A stretch of DNA of 32,311 nucleotides from Natrinema soli (GCF_028618695.1 NZ_JAQIVI010000380.1:1-32311), one strand, 5' to 3'. Shown: positions 1 to 8,426, counted from the stretch's first letter. Numbers and translations: made by a program. The notes: a model not told the origin generated them from the letters alone.

Positions 1-123
1 AACGTCGCGGCCAACGACGACCCGTTCGTATCCCTCCGAGGCGACGGCGCGGCCGACCGAAAGCGCCAGCGCCGCCGTCACCTCGTCGCCCACCCGCCCG
101 CGAATACCGCTGGTTCCGAACAT
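1..123 (-). CDS. glmM: Phosphoglucosamine mutase / phosphohexomutase, N-terminal part (runs off the window)
   Basis: The 41 codons visible, from the ATG at 123, begin MFGTSGIRGRVG, the N-terminal signature of the alpha-D-phosphohexomutase superfamily, in which the GTSGIRG stretch contacts substrate phosphate. In haloarchaea this start is typical of proteins annotated GlmM (glucosamine-6-phosphate to glucosamine-1-phosphate, supplying UDP-GlcNAc), but phosphomannomutases share it, so the substrate is not settled. The catalytic phosphoserine and the other domains lie outside the window. A weak TATA-like CATAGTAAGG sits about 27-36 nt upstream of the start, consistent with a leaderless transcript. 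The family is certain; the exact substrate is inferred. Confidence 0.8.
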   Translation of the reverse strand, partial: MFGTSGIRGRVGDEVTAALALSVGRAVASEGYERVVVGRDV

Positions 124-577
124 ATCGGTTCCTGAGGTGGGCTACCGCCTTACTATGCACGGGTTACTGCCGCCCGCTCCGCGCTCAGTCGTCGGGTCCG
201 CAGCGACCCGTGCCGTCGCCTCGAGCGGTCGTCGACGGTCGATCAGCGGGGCGATCACTGCGGGTGACCGTCCGATCGGTGAATCGTTAGTTCCTCCCTG
301 CGATTCTGAACTGTCGGTACCGTATATGTGACTCACACCGGTACGCTCGAGTGAGAATGAGACAGGAAGGACCCGCAGCCCGCCGATATAGTCGGCCTGT
401 CGGTAGACGTGATCTCGGGTCGACTGCCGCACGTGGTGCTCGGTCGATCGTCACACGTCGCACTCGTCCGGTTCTCGCACGTGTCACCCGACTGGCTCCC
501 ACACCCCGTCCCGATCGGACCGCCCCTGACGGACGGTCCTCAGCATCGTCACGCGGTATCCCCATCGATCGAGAGAC
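124..577. other. Intergenic region without a recognisable gene
   Basis: About 450 bases between the divergent phosphohexomutase and winged-helix genes. Open frames here are arginine-rich and overlap on both strands, unlike acidic haloarchaeal proteins. I see no tRNA, CRISPR or insertion sequence. It presumably holds both promoters, but no strong TATA box is seen in front of 578. Confidence 0.5.
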
Positions 578-913
578 ATGAGTGCGACCGAATCGGATCC
601 CGACATCGACGAGAACACCGATGTCGACGAAGCCACTGGCGGTGACGAGGGTACGGACGATGACGAGCGAAGCGGCGAGAACGAGGAGAGGGGTGACGAG
701 AGCGCCATCTCCGAGTTCCCGCCCAGCGCGAAACTCGTCTACAAGGTCCTCGAGTACGAGGGTCCGCTGACCCAGGAGCGGATCGTCGCCGAATCCAGAC
801 TGTGTGCCCGGACAGTCCGCTACGCGCTCGGCAAGCTCGAGGATGGAAATCTCGTGACCAGCCGCGTCTGTCTCGAGGACGCCCGCCAGTCCAAGTATCG
901 GATCGGCGAGTAG
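578..913 (+). CDS. Small winged helix-turn-helix (MarR/TrmB-like) protein
   Basis: This 111-residue protein has a very acidic, low-complexity N-terminus (residues 1-43, rich in D, E, T and G) followed by a compact winged helix-turn-helix at about 46-109. The segment SAKLVYKVLEYEGPLTQ, then an RTVRYALGKLEDGNLV recognition helix, then a basic wing (ARQSKYRI), matches the archaeal MarR/TrmB-type fold. The acidic head probably reflects halophilic adaptation or a flexible tail. It stands alone, 450 bp from a phosphohexomutase gene, so no target can be inferred from context. No effector domain is present, so it could bind DNA constitutively or act as a small adaptor. The fold is fairly certain; the role is unknown. 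Confidence 0.8.
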   Translation: MSATESDPDIDENTDVDEATGGDEGTDDDERSGENEERGDESAISEFPPSAKLVYKVLEYEGPLTQERIVAESRLCARTVRYALGKLEDGNLVTSRVCLEDARQSKYRIGE

Positions 914-1461
914 CGCAGGAGCGCGCACCAATTATCCCGTCTCCACCGGCGCGGAACACTGTCACCGGGGGCGGTTCCAGATGCGGGTTTTGGGAGTGCG
1001 ACGGGAGCGCCATTTTCGGCGGTTCGGTCGACTCGATGATGGTGCCGCTTGAGTTGCACCGGCGTCTCCAATCGGAAAGCGACGACGCGCAAGCGGGGCT
1101 GCTCGGTTACGATCACGAAACTGCGACTCGAGTATCTGCTGTCGTAGTACCGTTCGCATACCACGGGTTCGCTAGCTGGTGGGAACGCTGGGTGCGACCG
1201 GAAGTACGGCTGTTGGGATGTGTGCGGTAGTGACCGTTGTGACTCGGTTAGCCGCGGTTACGTACGACTGGAATCTCCCGACAGCACAAACAGTAGGACT
1301 GTCGAGAAGTTAATCCGGTTACAAATAATGGGCGAAGCCCTGCTCAGTTTGCACGCGTGGTCACCGTCCGGCAGAGGTGAGGAACGTCTCGCTCCTTGCG
1401 TGTGGAACATTTGTCTATTTCGGAAGTGAGACGGTGAACGACTCTTCGATCAGGTTACAAC
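914..1461. other. Intergenic region without a recognisable gene
   Basis: About 550 bases with only short frames. A rightward frame reading MMVPLELHRRLQSESDDAQ from about 1036 to 1230 is partly acidic and could be a decayed gene, but I recognise no family and it has no clear promoter. No RNA gene or repeat was recognised. Confidence 0.4.
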
Positions 1462-1674
1462 TCAATTCGGTTCGAGAGCCTGAACACTCACCGAGATAAA
1501 GTAGACGAACATAAACAAGAAGAAGCCCACGATAAGCGGAACGAGTCGGGTGTCGATGACAGCGAGTCCCGATACTGCTACGATTGCGATTCCACTGACG
1601 AAGACCAGAATAACGAATACACCGACTGCATAGTAGAACCGAAGATCGGATTCGAAGTATTCTCTTATTCCCAT
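1462..1674 (-). CDS. Small two-helix membrane protein, unknown function
   Basis: I chose the ATG at 1674 (MGIREYFESDLRFYYAVG), giving 70 residues. An upstream in-frame ATG at 1767 would add 31 S/T/N-rich residues without the usual acidic bias. Two hydrophobic segments are clear: roughly residues 14-37 (VGVFVILVFVSGIAIVAVSG) and 43-64 (LVPLIVGFFLFMFVYFISVS). No catalytic or metal-binding motif is visible. It lies in a gene-poor stretch beside a MITE-like element and a HalOD1 gene. I do not recognise the family. The hydrophobicity pattern and stop placement support a real gene moderately well. Confidence 0.5.
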   Translation of the reverse strand: MGIREYFESDLRFYYAVGVFVILVFVSGIAIVAVSGLAVIDTRLVPLIVGFFLFMFVYFISVSVQALEPN

Positions 1675-1711
1675 GTTTATCTGTTGATAGCTGGCGGAGA
1701 AAAGCGTGTTG

Positions 1712-1798
1712 TTAGTATCCGACGCCGAGTTGCGTGTGAATCCCCTCGTCGTTTTCGAGTTCGTCAACGAACGCGACGACGAAATCCTCTATCGACAT
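1712..1798 (-). pseudogene. Short acidic ORF abutting a MITE-like element, possible gene remnant
   Basis: The 28-codon frame starts MSIEDFVVAFVDELENDEG and has the acidic composition of a real haloarchaeal protein. It begins only 4 bp from the terminus of the MITE-like element at 1802-1881, so its own promoter appears displaced. It may be a relic of a gene cut by that insertion, or chance. Confidence 0.25.
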
Positions 1799-1801
1799 GA
1801 A

Positions 1802-1881
1802 TAGTAGCCACTGAAAGTCACTGCACACTTGATCGCATGATAACTGTTCGATCAGTATATGAATCGTTTCAGTGGCTACTA
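1802..1881. mobile_element. MITE-like palindromic element, copy A (80 bp)
   Basis: The termini are perfect inverted repeats of 15 bp: TAGTAGCCACTGAAA at 1802-1816 and its complement at 1867-1881. An inner inverted repeat of the GATCG/CGATC type lies in the core. A second copy at 13890-13966 is identical over the last 33 nt, and a diverged, longer copy lies at 21965-22098. It is too short to encode a transposase, so it fits a non-autonomous element moved in trans. The parent IS family is not identified from sequence. Confidence 0.7.
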
Positions 1882-1895
1882 GAGTAACCGCTGGC

Positions 1896-2156
1896 TTAGT
1901 CCTGATACTCTCGGACCTCGATCGTTCCGTCAGTGGCCACGGTGACGAGCAGATCGTCGATCGTAAATGCGATGACCAGTTCCGAAGTCGCGGATTCGAG
2001 AAGTGTATCGAGGGCGTCCGGGTCGAGGTAGTCTCCAAACGTGAAATCGACCTCCGTGGGATCTTTCTCAACGTGGTCTGCAATTGTTTCAATCACCTGT
2101 ACACTATCGGGAACCGGAGGAGAAGGGGACCGAGACCCCGTGTCGCGCTCAGTCAT
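1896..2156 (-). CDS. HalOD1 output domain protein
   Basis: This 86-residue acidic protein matches the stand-alone halobacterial output domain HalOD1. The pattern is SVQVIETIADHVEKDPTEV, then a D-x-L-D-x-L region (YLDPDALDTLLES), then a beta-rich tail (LVIAFTIDDLLVTVATDGTIEV). HalOD1 proteins are common in haloarchaea, often fused to or near signalling modules, and are thought to be output or adaptor domains; their biochemistry is unknown. The start at 2156 is supported by a TATA-like TTATACAAAG at 2181-2190, 25-34 nt upstream, implying a leaderless mRNA. A palindrome covers the whole core promoter (separate entry), so tight repression or autoregulation is plausible. Confidence 0.75.
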   Translation of the reverse strand: MTERDTGSRSPSPPVPDSVQVIETIADHVEKDPTEVDFTFGDYLDPDALDTLLESATSELVIAFTIDDLLVTVATDGTIEVREYQD

Positions 2157-2158
2157 TG

Positions 2159-2190
2159 CTATACAAGGTAATACTGTAACCTTTGTATAA
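2159..2190 (-). promoter_or_regulatory. Operator-like palindrome over the HalOD1 promoter
   Basis: TATACAAGGT at 2160-2169 is mirrored by ACCTTTGTATA at 2179-2189, leaving a 9-nt centre (about 31 bp overall). It spans the TATA-like box and ends 3 nt before the HalOD1 start codon, where a DNA-binding protein would block transcription. What is seen is the symmetry and its location; repressor binding is inferred. Confidence 0.55.
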
Positions 2191-2202
2191 CAGTTGCGAT
2201 AT

Positions 2203-2391
2203 TTAGGAATTTCGCTCGAACGTGATCTCCACCGGAGTCAATTCGTTCCCGGCGAATTCATTCAGCACGTCCGAGGGAACGTCGGTGATCTCACCTTCGA
2301 CGGAAAACGCTATTGTATCCCCGTAGATAGTAATGTCCACGTCGTCGAGTTCGATATTTGCATCGTCTGCAACATTGATAGTCATCTCCAT
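2203..2391 (-). CDS. Small acidic hypothetical protein
   Basis: This 62-residue protein starts MEMTINVADDANIELDDVD and alternates hydrophobic and charged residues in short stretches typical of a small beta sheet (DITIYGDTIAFSVEGEI). A start at 2391 is supported by a strong TATA-like CTATTTATAG at 2414-2423, 23-32 nt upstream, and by acidic composition. It lies 47 bp upstream of the HalOD1 gene on the same strand, and each has its own promoter. I recognise no domain or motif. It is probably a real small gene of unknown function, possibly functionally paired with HalOD1. Confidence 0.6.
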   Translation of the reverse strand: MEMTINVADDANIELDDVDITIYGDTIAFSVEGEITDVPSDVLNEFAGNELTPVEITFERNS

Positions 2392-2413
2392 GTCCCTTCA
2401 CAGCAGTGATATT

Positions 2414-2423
2414 CTATAAATAG
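2414..2423 (-). promoter_or_regulatory. TATA box for the 2391 gene
   Basis: CTATTTATAG on the minus strand ends 23 nt before the ATG at 2391, the spacing of a leaderless archaeal transcript. About 35 nt further upstream lies a perfect 12-bp palindrome, TGATAATTATCA (2456-2467), of unknown role. Confidence 0.55.
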
Positions 2424-2544
2424 GTGCCGAAACGGTAGTCATATCCCTATCTCTCTGATAATTATCATCTACCCGGGAGAGATATCGAGTTCCGTCGATC
2501 AGGGTTGTCCCGGGGACGCGTGGGCAGATGTGGCAGCAGGGACG

Positions 2545-3555
2545 CTACCGGTGTTTTTGATACTGATCGACCAACAGGTCGACGCCGAACGAACCAGACG
2601 TGATCTCGTAGTGGGTCTCGAGGCGCGGGTTGAACTTCGCCTTGTACCGGTTGATGCTCGGGACGCCGGCTCCGACGAGGTCGTACTCCTCGATTCCCTC
2701 GCGGCGGCCGTCACGCATGACGTGCCAGTCCAGCAGATCGTTGATCGCTATATCGACATCCGCGTCCGGTTTGACCCCGCCCTGCCACCGGTACCGCGTC
2801 CGATTGGACTCGACGACGAGGATGCCACCGAGGAACTGGCCGTCGACGCGACAGACGTAGGGCCGGATCGCGCCGTCGGGGAGCTGCTCGTAGAGCGATC
2901 TGGCGAAGTCGGGCTGCAGCCGGAACGGCTGCCCCTGGTTCTCGTAGCGTTCTCGGACCTTCTCGACGATGCGTTCGACGTCATCGGAATCGCCCTCTTC
3001 GATCGCGTAGCTGTCTTCGTCGGCGTTGCGGATGTTGCTCCGGGCATCGCTGCTGAATCGTCCCAGTAGCTCTGCTTCGGTCCCCTCGAGGTCGACGACG
3101 TACGTGTGACCGGGTTCGACGTCGTACTCGTTCCAGACGAACGGGCGAATATCGTCGAACTTGGCGGTGACAAACTTGCTGTACAGCGGCGAGAGTTCGT
3201 CGTCGATCCACTCGAGACAGCCCTCGATGAATCGCTTGATCCGGCGGTCGGCCTTGCGCTGTTTGAGCTTGTCGACGTTCAGCAGGGCGGGTCCGAGGTA
3301 CGATGTCCAGGAGTGTGGTGCCGGGGAGAACGCACCGGTTATCGGGCCTTTGGTGTACTCGAAGACGGGGAAGATCCCGACTGACTCCTGCCCTTTGAAC
3401 CCGGCGAGCAGATACGGGGTCGTGCCGGTGTATTCGGCCTGCAATCGGAGCGCTTCCGTCCGGAAGAACGGATTCGACCCGTCGGATCGTTCGACGTACC
3501 GGTTCCACTCGTCGTCGTCGGTTTGCGGATCGAGAGTGCGGATTTCGACGCTCAT
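2545..3555 (-). CDS. FemAB/GNAT-like acyltransferase
   Basis: This 336-residue protein has the double acyl-CoA N-acyltransferase fold of FemAB-like proteins. An N-terminal half (about 5-150) contains SNPFFRTEALRLQAEYT and a substrate-loop region with a YLGP motif. A C-terminal GNAT-like half (about 155-336) has DARSNIRNADEDSYAI, a conserved RYENQGQPF region and PYVCRVDGQFLGGILVV. Such proteins attach aminoacyl or acyl groups to cell-wall or extracellular glycan precursors; in archaea they occur in polysaccharide loci and the acceptor is unknown. The ATG at 3555 overlaps the TGA of the upstream alkaline-phosphatase-like gene (ATGA, 4 bp), so the two are co-translated and probably modify the same glycan. 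Stop is TAG at 2545. Family assignment is solid, substrate unknown. Confidence 0.85.
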   Translation of the reverse strand: MSVEIRTLDPQTDDDEWNRYVERSDGSNPFFRTEALRLQAEYTGTTPYLLAGFKGQESVGIFPVFEYTKGPITGAFSPAPHSWTSYLGPALLNVDKLKQRKADRRIKRFIEGCLEWIDDELSPLYSKFVTAKFDDIRPFVWNEYDVEPGHTYVVDLEGTEAELLGRFSSDARSNIRNADEDSYAIEEGDSDDVERIVEKVRERYENQGQPFRLQPDFARSLYEQLPDGAIRPYVCRVDGQFLGGILVVESNRTRYRWQGGVKPDADVDIAINDLLDWHVMRDGRREGIEEYDLVGAGVPSINRYKAKFNPRLETHYEITSGSFGVDLLVDQYQKHR

Positions 3556-5180
3556 AGGTAGCCCAGATCGGAGAGTCGGTCTTCGACGGTCCCGTCGTCG
3601 GTCGCCCTGATCGGCTCCGGGTCGTAGGCCGGGTACGGTCGCTCGGTGGTCCCGTCGACGGCCGGAAGCGGTTCGCCATCCATCGCGGCGTCGACCGGGA
3701 CGTCGAACAGCGAACAGATCGTCGGCGCGATATCGAAGATCGTTGCCCCCTCGAGCGCGGCGGACTCGTCGAACGCCGGCCCGGTGGCAGCGATGACGCC
3801 GGTCGGCTTGTGGTTCCACGGCTCCATCGGCTCGCCGAAGCGCTCCGTGCCGAGGTCAGCGACGATCGCGTTGTCGAACCCAGCCGGAACCGTCAGGATG
3901 TCGGGTGCCTCGTCGACGTGCGGTCCCTCGAAGTAGGTCTCCCTGGGTTCGACGGCGTCGAACATCGGCTCGCCGTCGGGCGTCCGGACGGCCGACAGCG
4001 ACTCGACGAGCGCACCGCGGACGCTATCGTACGCTGCGGCCGGAACCTGTCCGTTCGGCTCGCGCCCCTCGAGGTTGATCCGGACGCCGAGCTCGCTCTT
4101 CGAGCGGACGTACGCCCGAGAGTTCGGGAAGTCGACCTGTTCGCTCGCCGCTCGGATCGCGTCGTTGGGAACTCGCTTGCCGATCGGTTCCTTCAGCCCG
4201 ACGCGGTCGAGCGCGTTCGCGATCCGCTGGGTCGTCAACCCGACGGTCGCGGCCAGGTTCATCGCCCGCTCGAGCGCACTGGGTCCGGAATCGCCGGCGG
4301 CCGAACCCTCGAGCAGGTCGTTCTCCCAGGATTTCGACCAGTCGGGCATCCCCTCACCACCGCGCTGGGCGCTCACGTGCCCTTCGTCTCGGAGGAACTC
4401 GTTGATCCGGAACTCGTCGCCGGTCACTTTTCCCATGCCGTGATCGCTGACGATCAGGACGTTTTCGGGCTCCGTTCGCTCGATCGTCTCCGCGAGCTGG
4501 CGGTCGACCGCGCGGTAGACCGCCTCGATCGCCTTCTTGTCCCCGGATCGCTCGTGAAAGACCGAGTCGGTCTGCTGGAACTGGAGGAAGCCGAAGTCCG
4601 GCGCGAACCGGCGGGAGAGGTAGCGGAAGGCCTTGCCCCGGAGTTCGATCGTCCGCTCGTACCCCTCGATCGACCGATCCGACTCCGGGCTGCTTTGCGG
4701 GTAGATCCAGTACTCGCCGCCGCAGGCGAGTTTGACGTCCTCGAGGATCCCCTCGGGGTGGCAGTCCGGATCCTCGGGGGCGGTCAGTCCCGGAATCAAC
4801 GCTCCGTTAAACGCCCGAGGCGGATGGGTCACGGGAACGTTGACGACGACGCTCGAGAACCCGTCGTCGCTCAGCAGTTCCCAGATCGGTCGCTCGCGGA
4901 CGTGCGTCGCGTTGACCACGTCCCACTCGTAGCCGTCGAACGAGAGGAAGTCGTACACACCGTGTTTTCCCGGGTTTTTCCCGGTGAACAGCGACGGCCA
5001 GGCGCTCGCCGTCCAGGGCGGGATCTGGGACTCGAGGGGTCCCGCAATGCCCGTTTCGAACAGCCGCTGTAAGGTGGGGAGTTCGTCCGACTCGAACATC
5101 GGCTCGAGCACCGGTCGACAGCCGGCGTCGAGCCCGACGACGAGCAGACGAAGATCTCTGTTGTCCGTCGAACCTGCCAT
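3552..5180 (-). CDS. Alkaline phosphatase superfamily protein (phosphodiesterase/phosphotransferase type)
   Basis: This 542-residue protein carries the metal and catalytic set of the alkaline-phosphatase superfamily: Asp18 in VVGLDAG, the probable nucleophile Thr57 in PPWTASAWPSLFTG, Asp205/His209 in TDSVFH, and Asp246/His247 in VSDHGMG. The family includes nucleotide pyrophosphatases, phosphonate hydrolases, sulfatases and phosphoethanolamine transferases. No signal peptide or membrane anchor is seen, so it is probably cytoplasmic or acts on lipid-linked precursors at the membrane face. It ends VEDRLSDLGYL, a tail also seen in the paralogue at 28943-30535. It is the first gene of a two-gene operon with the FemAB-like gene. 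A promoter box ATAACAAA lies 26-33 nt before the ATG. The exact reaction is unknown. Confidence 0.85.
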   Translation of the reverse strand: MAGSTDNRDLRLLVVGLDAGCRPVLEPMFESDELPTLQRLFETGIAGPLESQIPPWTASAWPSLFTGKNPGKHGVYDFLSFDGYEWDVVNATHVRERPIWELLSDDGFSSVVVNVPVTHPPRAFNGALIPGLTAPEDPDCHPEGILEDVKLACGGEYWIYPQSSPESDRSIEGYERTIELRGKAFRYLSRRFAPDFGFLQFQQTDSVFHERSGDKKAIEAVYRAVDRQLAETIERTEPENVLIVSDHGMGKVTGDEFRINEFLRDEGHVSAQRGGEGMPDWSKSWENDLLEGSAAGDSGPSALERAMNLAATVGLTTQRIANALDRVGLKEPIGKRVPNDAIRAASEQVDFPNSRAYVRSKSELGVRINLEGREPNGQVPAAAYDSVRGALVESLSAVRTPDGEPMFDAVEPRETYFEGPHVDEAPDILTVPAGFDNAIVADLGTERFGEPMEPWNHKPTGVIAATGPAFDESAALEGATIFDIAPTICSLFDVPVDAAMDGEPLPAVDGTTERPYPAYDPEPIRATDDGTVEDRLSDLGYL

Positions 5181-5205
5181 GGACGCGTTGTCTGCTCGCC
5201 CGGGC

Positions 5206-5213
5206 TTTGTTAT
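5206..5213 (-). promoter_or_regulatory. ATAACAAA promoter box, alkaline-phosphatase/FemAB operon
   Basis: GCATAACAAAGCCCG on the minus strand places the 8-mer 26-33 nt before the ATG at 5180. The same box in the same orientation precedes the genes at 19642, 25721, 30535 and 31828. Confidence 0.6.
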
Positions 5214-5390
5214 GCAAGTGCTTTGCCCGCGCGTTCAGTATCGCGGAGCGAGTGAGTCGGCGAGCGTCTGCTGTAAGTAGCCATTGTCTCCCGGTCGCGA
5301 GCTGTATCGTCCGGTTCACTAAGACCACGCGACTCCGAATTGATTCGATGACCGCCGCTCTCGGTATCGATCCACGCAGCGGTCACACGT

Positions 5391-6515
5391 ATGATCACCG
5401 CTACCCCTTCCGTCTTCGATCTCTCCCGCTCGCGGTCGGGTGCGGGAGGAATCGACTCCTTCGTCGACCGGCACGCCCCCGATGTGGCGTACACGCACTA
5501 CGGCTCCGGGAAAGCCGCGCTCAGAGACGGGCTCGCCGGGGTCGCCGATCCCGCCGGAAACGTCGTCATTCCGGCCTACCTCTCGCCGGCGATCGCCGAA
5601 CCGTTCCGCGACCTCGGGCTCGAGACGCGATTCTACGCGATCGAGGGGACGCTAGCTCCCGATTTCGCCGATCTCGAAGCACGGATCGACGACGACACCG
5701 TCGCCGTCATGTCCGTCAACTACTTCGGCTTTCCACAGCCCGGCCTCGAGCGGATCGCATCGCTGACCGACGAGTACGACTGTTACCACGTCGACGACAA
5801 CGCGCATTCGCCGCTCAGCGTCCACGAGGGGACGCTGCTGGGAACGCACGGCGATCTCGGCATCACGACGCTCCGGAAGCTGCTCCCGGTTCCCGACGGG
5901 GCGCTGCTCTATCGATCCGACGAGGATATTCGCGAGCGATGTTCCCCGTCGTCGCTCGCCGGGCAGTCCGATCGCGTCGGGACCGTCGACTGCCGGTTCG
6001 TCGCCACGTCGGTCGCCGGAGCCGTCCTCGAGACGAGTCCGTCGCTCTACCGGTCGGTCGAGTCCGCCCTCTCCGACGGTTCGGACGGCTCGAAATCGGT
6101 CGATCCGAAGGCGAGATACGAGGCCGCGAAAGCACCCATGTCGAAGCTCTCGGCGTCGATCGCCGACGCCGCCGACCCGGACGCGATTCGGACGCGGCGA
6201 CGGGAGAACTACCGAACGTGGCGAGAGATTCTCGACGATCGAGACGACGTGACGCTGCTGTCTGACTCGCTTCCCACCGGGATCTCGCCGTACGAATTCC
6301 CCGTCCGGACCGACGATTCGGCGGCGATTCTCGCGGAACTCGAGGCGGCCGGCGTCACGGGGGCCCACACCTGGCCGATACTCCGAGAGTCGGTCCGGGG
6401 GAACGACGAGTACGCGACCGCGAACCGGCTCTCGCGGGAGCTCGTCGCGCTTCCAGTTCACCAGGGGATCGAGCCGTCCGCGATCGAGGCGGTCGGCGAT
6501 CGCCTCCGACGGTGA
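5391..6515 (+). CDS. DegT/DnrJ/EryC1/StrS-type PLP-dependent aminotransferase
   Basis: This 374-residue protein has the layout of DegT-family sugar aminotransferases: a glycine-serine phosphate-binding turn (HYGSGKAALRDGL, about 37-49), a beta strand and loop NVVIPAYLSP (57-66), the cofactor-binding aspartates in HVDDNAHS (133-140), and a probable PLP lysine Lys163 in ITTLRKLLPVPDGALL. These enzymes transaminate ketosugar nucleotides, or in some members catalyse dehydration, during synthesis of amino sugars for glycans. The C-terminal region (280-374) carries PVHQGIEP, the usual family ending. It is transcribed away from the alkaline-phosphatase operon, from which it is 210 bp distant. No clear TATA box was seen at 27-36 nt, so the start is chosen by the N-terminal alignment pattern. 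Confidence 0.8.
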   Translation: MITATPSVFDLSRSRSGAGGIDSFVDRHAPDVAYTHYGSGKAALRDGLAGVADPAGNVVIPAYLSPAIAEPFRDLGLETRFYAIEGTLAPDFADLEARIDDDTVAVMSVNYFGFPQPGLERIASLTDEYDCYHVDDNAHSPLSVHEGTLLGTHGDLGITTLRKLLPVPDGALLYRSDEDIRERCSPSSLAGQSDRVGTVDCRFVATSVAGAVLETSPSLYRSVESALSDGSDGSKSVDPKARYEAAKAPMSKLSASIADAADPDAIRTRRRENYRTWREILDDRDDVTLLSDSLPTGISPYEFPVRTDDSAAILAELEAAGVTGAHTWPILRESVRGNDEYATANRLSRELVALPVHQGIEPSAIEAVGDRLRR

Positions 6516-6554
6516 CGTGACGGGACAACCGGAGCCCGACGCGGTTCCCGCCGC

Positions 6555-8294
6555 TCACTCACCGGCGGGCGAGGGAGCCAGTTCCGCGCGAACGTCGTCG
6601 GACAGCGCGTACGTCCGTTCGGCGGTGCGTTCGAGTATCCCTTCCGTCCGCAGCTCTGAGAGGAGGCTCTGCACCGCGACCGTCGACCGATTCACCCGAG
6701 CCGCGATCGGCTCCGCCTCGAGCGGACCGTCCTCGGCGAACACGGCCAGAATCTCGCGCGCCGCATCGACCGAGCACTGCGATCCCTCGCACGCTCGAGT
6801 GACTCGATCGCGGACCCACGAGATCTCGAGCAGCTCCGCGAGTTCGCGCTCCTCGTCAGCGACGACGAACGTCGAATCGTCGATCGCAGCCGCGTTCGAC
6901 CCGCGTTCGCCGTCCGAACCGTCGTCAGCGTCGACGGGCGTGTAGCCGAACTCGATGTCGTCGCCGCCGGCCTGCAGAATGGGTGACTCATCGTCGATCC
7001 CGCTCTCGGCGGCTCCGTTTCCGTCGGCGCCCTGGCGCTCGAGGTCGCGAACGACCTCGCGTAACTGTTCATTTTCCGCGCGAAGCGTTGCCAGTTCGTC
7101 CTCGCGAGCCGCGAGTTCGGTCTCGAGGCCCTCGATCCGGTCGTCGCGCGCGTCGAGCGTCTCCCGAAGCTCCTCTCGTTCGGTCTCGAGTTCGGCGATC
7201 TCCTCGTGGAGCCGGCGAAGGTCGTCGCTCGAGCCGGGGAGCTCCGCCTGGACCGTGTCCGTGTTCTGCAACGCGTCGGCCATCTGTCTGGCCGCACTCG
7301 AGACGTCCCGCGCCGAGGACAACTCGTCCTCGAGGGTCTCGATCCGTTTCTCTTTTATCTCGAGTTCGTTCTCGAGTTCGTTGATCCGGTCTTGCTCGCG
7401 GTCCTTGCGTTCGGAGATGTCCTGGAGGTCGCCGACCAGCGTGTCCGAGACGGACTTGAGTTCGGGGCGCTCGAAGTCCTCGAGACCGGGCGTGGCGCCG
7501 GCGTCGAAGGTCCGCTTGCGGCGGAACTGGACCTTCCGGACGTCGACCTCGGTCCAGTCGGTCTGCACGAACGCCTGCCCGTCGTCGAGGTCGGCGACGA
7601 GCTCCGAGTACTCGGTGTCGATGATCCGGCCGACGACCTTGGTGTCGTTGTCCCAGGTCAGCCGGTGCCAGACGAGCCAGTTCGCCTGCGTGATGAAGTC
7701 CTTCTTCACGTCGGCGGGTCGCTGGCTGATCCCCAGGATCCCCAGGCCGTGTTTCCGGCCGCGCTTGCTGATCTTGATCAGCAGGTTCCCCGTCTCGCCG
7801 ACGCCGCCGCCCTCCGGAATGTACTCGTGGACCTCCTCGACCACCAGCAGGAACGGCTTCTTCATCTTCTTCTCCTTGACGAACAGCTGGCGGGCGACCT
7901 CCCGGAGCAGTTCGTCCGCCACGCTCTCGTCGAGATAGCCCGAGACGTCGAGAATGACGGGGACGTTCTCCTCGAGGGCGATGGTCGCCATCTGTTCGGC
8001 GTGTTCCGGCCCGATCTGGATGTCGCACTCCTCGTCGGCTCCCGCGTGGAGCATCTCGTACTCCTCTTTCAGCCCGTAGTACTCTCCGTCGGTGTCGACG
8101 ATGAGGAGGGGGTAGCCCGCCTCGAGCAGTTCCTCGGCGATGACCGACGCGGTGTTCGATTTCCCGGAGCCCGATTTCCCCGTCACGAACCCGCGACCGG
8201 TCAGCAGTTCCACGACCGGCAGTTTCAGGTTCGCGCCGTCGGCCGTTTCGCCGACGAGAATCTGGCGCTGGGTCCCTCCGTCGCTCACCGCCAC
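6555..8294 (-). CDS. HerA-like ATPase (DUF87) with coiled coil and C-terminal winged helix
   Basis: This 579-residue protein starts with a GTG. The N-terminal P-loop domain (about 10-290) has a Walker A GKSGSGKSN at 39-47, the LLIVDTDGEY strand, a Walker B FLLVVEEVHEYIP around 148-160, and SKRGRKHGLGILGISQRP, the HerA/FtsK-type arginine and sensor region. Residues about 290-430 form a long coiled coil (repeated E-L-E-x-E-x heptads), and about 500-575 form a winged helix. HerA proteins are hexameric DNA translocases that partner NurA in end resection; this haloarchaeal subfamily lacks an adjacent nurA and its DNA role is inferred. It is convergent with the DegT gene (39 bp gap) and downstream of the Rad25-like helicase on the same strand. 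Confidence 0.85.
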   Translation of the reverse strand: MAVSDGGTQRQILVGETADGANLKLPVVELLTGRGFVTGKSGSGKSNTASVIAEELLEAGYPLLIVDTDGEYYGLKEEYEMLHAGADEECDIQIGPEHAEQMATIALEENVPVILDVSGYLDESVADELLREVARQLFVKEKKMKKPFLLVVEEVHEYIPEGGGVGETGNLLIKISKRGRKHGLGILGISQRPADVKKDFITQANWLVWHRLTWDNDTKVVGRIIDTEYSELVADLDDGQAFVQTDWTEVDVRKVQFRRKRTFDAGATPGLEDFERPELKSVSDTLVGDLQDISERKDREQDRINELENELEIKEKRIETLEDELSSARDVSSAARQMADALQNTDTVQAELPGSSDDLRRLHEEIAELETEREELRETLDARDDRIEGLETELAAREDELATLRAENEQLREVVRDLERQGADGNGAAESGIDDESPILQAGGDDIEFGYTPVDADDGSDGERGSNAAAIDDSTFVVADEERELAELLEISWVRDRVTRACEGSQCSVDAAREILAVFAEDGPLEAEPIAARVNRSTVAVQSLLSELRTEGILERTAERTYALSDDVRAELAPSPAGE

Positions 8295-8323
8295 CTCACC
8301 TCGCGACCGCGTGGCTCGTTCAT
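8285..8323 (-). other. Mini-ORF overlapping the HerA-like start
   Basis: An ATG at 8323 opens a 12-codon frame (MNEPRGREVRWR) whose TGA at 8287-8285 lies just inside the GTG-started ATPase gene, in another frame. An AT-rich CCAATATTCAAGG box lies about 28-37 nt before this ATG, so the mini-ORF could be the first thing translated on a leaderless mRNA. Similar arrangements occur at 25762 and 30774. Chance cannot be excluded. Confidence 0.3.
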
Positions 8324-8426
8324 ACTATGAGTACAGTTCGAACACGCGACCTTGAATATTGGCCTCGGTTCGGGATAGCATTCGCGGGGCCGTTCCGTCT
8401 CACCCCTTTCCGCCTGACCGCCCCGA

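Noticed and set aside
2456..2467. Perfect palindrome TGATAATTATCA
   Set aside because: It is an attractive operator-like site but lies alone, about 65 nt before a 62-residue gene, and I could find no second copy, so it is noted only as context.
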